A stretch of 7,396 nucleotides of DNA from Candidatus Scatomorpha stercorigallinarum (lineage in GTDB: Bacteria > Bacillota_A > Clostridia > Oscillospirales > Oscillospiraceae), in the NCBI GenBank assembly GCA_018713375.1, contig DVOV01000157.1, positions 1 to 7,396 on the forward strand. The letters are read 5' to 3'. Below the pieces are notes generated by a model. That model had not been told where the DNA came from. It made no database searches and was given only the letters and a program-made list of their open reading frames with translations. The first letter of the stretch is position 1; each line of letters starts with the position of its first letter. Below are positions 6,007 to 7,396 of this stretch, piece by piece. The translations under genes were made by a program, and so were the position numbers.

Positions 6007-6795
6007 TCAGCAGCCCCGCTGCGGCGCACCGAGGAACACCTCCGCCAAGCGTTCAAACTCCTCTGCGTCGCCGCTCGCGTACAGCTCCAGCGCGCCTATG
6101 CGCCGCGCGTTGCAGGCGATGCCGGCCTCGCGCAGCAGGCAGGCGAGTTCCCGCGCGCCGGCGGCGCCGGTGTCGATGAGCGTCACGCCCGGGCCCAGCA
6201 GGCCGGCGATGGCCTCCCCCAGCAGCGGGTAGTGCGTGCAGCCGAGGATCAGCGTGTCCACCGCGCCGCCGGCAAAGGGCCGCAGGCAGCGCTCGAGCGC
6301 CGCGCGGACGCCGCCGTCGCCAAGCGAGGTGCGCCCGCTCTCCACCAGCGGCACCAGCTCGCCGGTGCCCTCGGTGACGACCTCGATGCCCGGCTCCATG
6401 GCCGCTATCTCCCGAGCGAAGGCGCCGCTGCGCGCGGTGGCCATGGTGGCGAGCACGCCCACGCGGCCAATCTTTGTCGCCTGCACGGCCTCCCGCGCCG
6501 CCGGCACCACCACGCCCGTCACGGGCAGGCGCGATGCGCGCGACACGGCCCCCAGGCAGTTGGAGCTCACCGTGCCGCAGGCCACAAGTATGGCCTTCAC
6601 GCCGTGCGAGAGCAGGAAGCGCGTGTCGTCAAGAGCGATACCCTCCAGCTCCTCCACGCTGCGCCCACCGTAGGGGACGCGCGCCGTGTCGCCGAAATAG
6701 ACGATGTCCTCCGCCGGAAGAAGCTTCTGCAGCTCGCGCACGGCGGTCAGCCCGCCGAGGCCGGAGTCAAATATGCCGACTGGTCGAAGATCCAT
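6007..6795 (-). CDS. murI: Glutamate racemase
   Basis: This 262-residue cytoplasmic enzyme interconverts L- and D-glutamate, supplying D-glutamate for peptidoglycan. The family motifs appear in order: IFDSGLGG (8-15), YFGDTARVPYGGRS (33-46), VACGTVSSN (71-79) with catalytic Cys73, and LGCTHYPLL (184-192) with catalytic Cys186 and His188, then LIDTGA near 206-211. The length is normal. One oddity is that the usual CNT after the first catalytic cysteine is CGT: Gly74 replaces an Asn that contacts the substrate in characterised enzymes. The start is ATG 6795, with GGAGG (6800-6804) four bases upstream. Longer in-frame extensions read through the gap terminator and are not credible. It lies 74 bp downstream of gap on the same strand. 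Confidence 0.95.
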   Translation of the reverse strand: MDLRPVGIFDSGLGGLTAVRELQKLLPAEDIVYFGDTARVPYGGRSVEELEGIALDDTRFLLSHGVKAILVACGTVSSNCLGAVSRASRLPVTGVVVPAAREAVQATKIGRVGVLATMATARSGAFAREIAAMEPGIEVVTEGTGELVPLVESGRTSLGDGGVRAALERCLRPFAGGAVDTLILGCTHYPLLGEAIAGLLGPGVTLIDTGAAGARELACLLREAGIACNARRIGALELYASGDAEEFERLAEVFLGAPQRGC

Positions 6796-6820
6796 AGAAC
6801 CTCCAGGATGCGCAGAGCGC

Positions 6821-6856
6821 AAAAAAGAATAAGGCGCGCCGCGAACGGCGCGCCTT
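6821..6856 (-). terminator. Intrinsic terminator of gap with TTCG loop
   Basis: On the minus strand AAGGCGCGCCG (6856-6846) pairs perfectly with CGGCGCGCCTT (6841-6831) around a TTCG tetraloop, followed by ATTCTTTTTT (6830-6821). It is a strong 11-bp rho-independent terminator, 13 bases past the gap stop codon. It leaves only 25 bases before the murI start, so murI depends on readthrough or on a promoter overlapping this region. Confidence 0.9.
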
Positions 6857-6858
6857 TG

Positions 6859-6864
6859 ATTATA
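6859..6864 (-). promoter_or_regulatory. Possible -10 element for murI
   Basis: A perfect TATAAT lies on the minus strand in the short gap between the gap stop codon and its terminator. No recognisable -35 is found at 16-18 bases, where AGCGTG and neighbouring hexamers fall inside the gap coding sequence. Initiation here would start about 6852, inside the terminator stem, so the new RNA would lack the full 5' arm and could avoid termination. Support is weak. Confidence 0.25.
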
Positions 6865-6869
6865 GCTGA

Positions 6870-7396
<527 letters not shown>

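Overview
This window looks like chromosomal DNA from a GC-rich member of the Bacillota, most likely a gut-type Clostridia (Oscillospirales-like) bacterium. The evidence is strong AGGAGG-type ribosome sites, sigma-70-type promoters in short AT-rich islands, a V-type (not F-type) ATP synthase operon in the order peripheral stalk, I, K, and a YozG-like regulator paired with a DUF2975 membrane protein. The taxonomic placement is inference from these traits; no rRNA or other marker gene is present.

Layout. Minus strand, 1-2419: the first three genes of a V-type ATPase operon (small peripheral-stalk subunit, subunit I, and the start of the proteolipid subunit K, which runs off the left edge). A promoter at 2486-2514 and a leader holding two mutually exclusive hairpins precede it. 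Plus strand, 2631-3690: a promoter, an orphan CAT/E2-like acyltransferase-fold protein and its terminator. The AT-rich gap between these two divergent units carries three copies of GTCAAT. Plus strand, 3696-5921: a compact, translationally coupled three-gene unit of DUF2975 membrane protein, small XRE regulator and DUF4173 membrane protein, with a repeated TATCGAT site just upstream of its promoter. Minus strand, 6007-7396: glutamate racemase (murI) downstream of the C-terminal half of glyceraldehyde-3-phosphate dehydrogenase (gap), which runs off the right edge. A strong terminator lies between them. murI and the DUF4173 gene converge on one shared hairpin.

How the parts work together. The V-ATPase genes encode stator and membrane parts of an ion-pumping rotary machine; the rest of the operon should lie left of position 1. 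gap (glycolysis) and murI (D-glutamate for peptidoglycan) are housekeeping genes. The least understood part is 3696-5921: a small DNA-binding protein made together with two membrane proteins of unknown function, with a candidate operator in front. It is the best candidate here for an undescribed membrane-linked regulatory system, although the individual families are widespread. No mobile elements, CRISPR arrays, tRNA or rRNA genes were seen.
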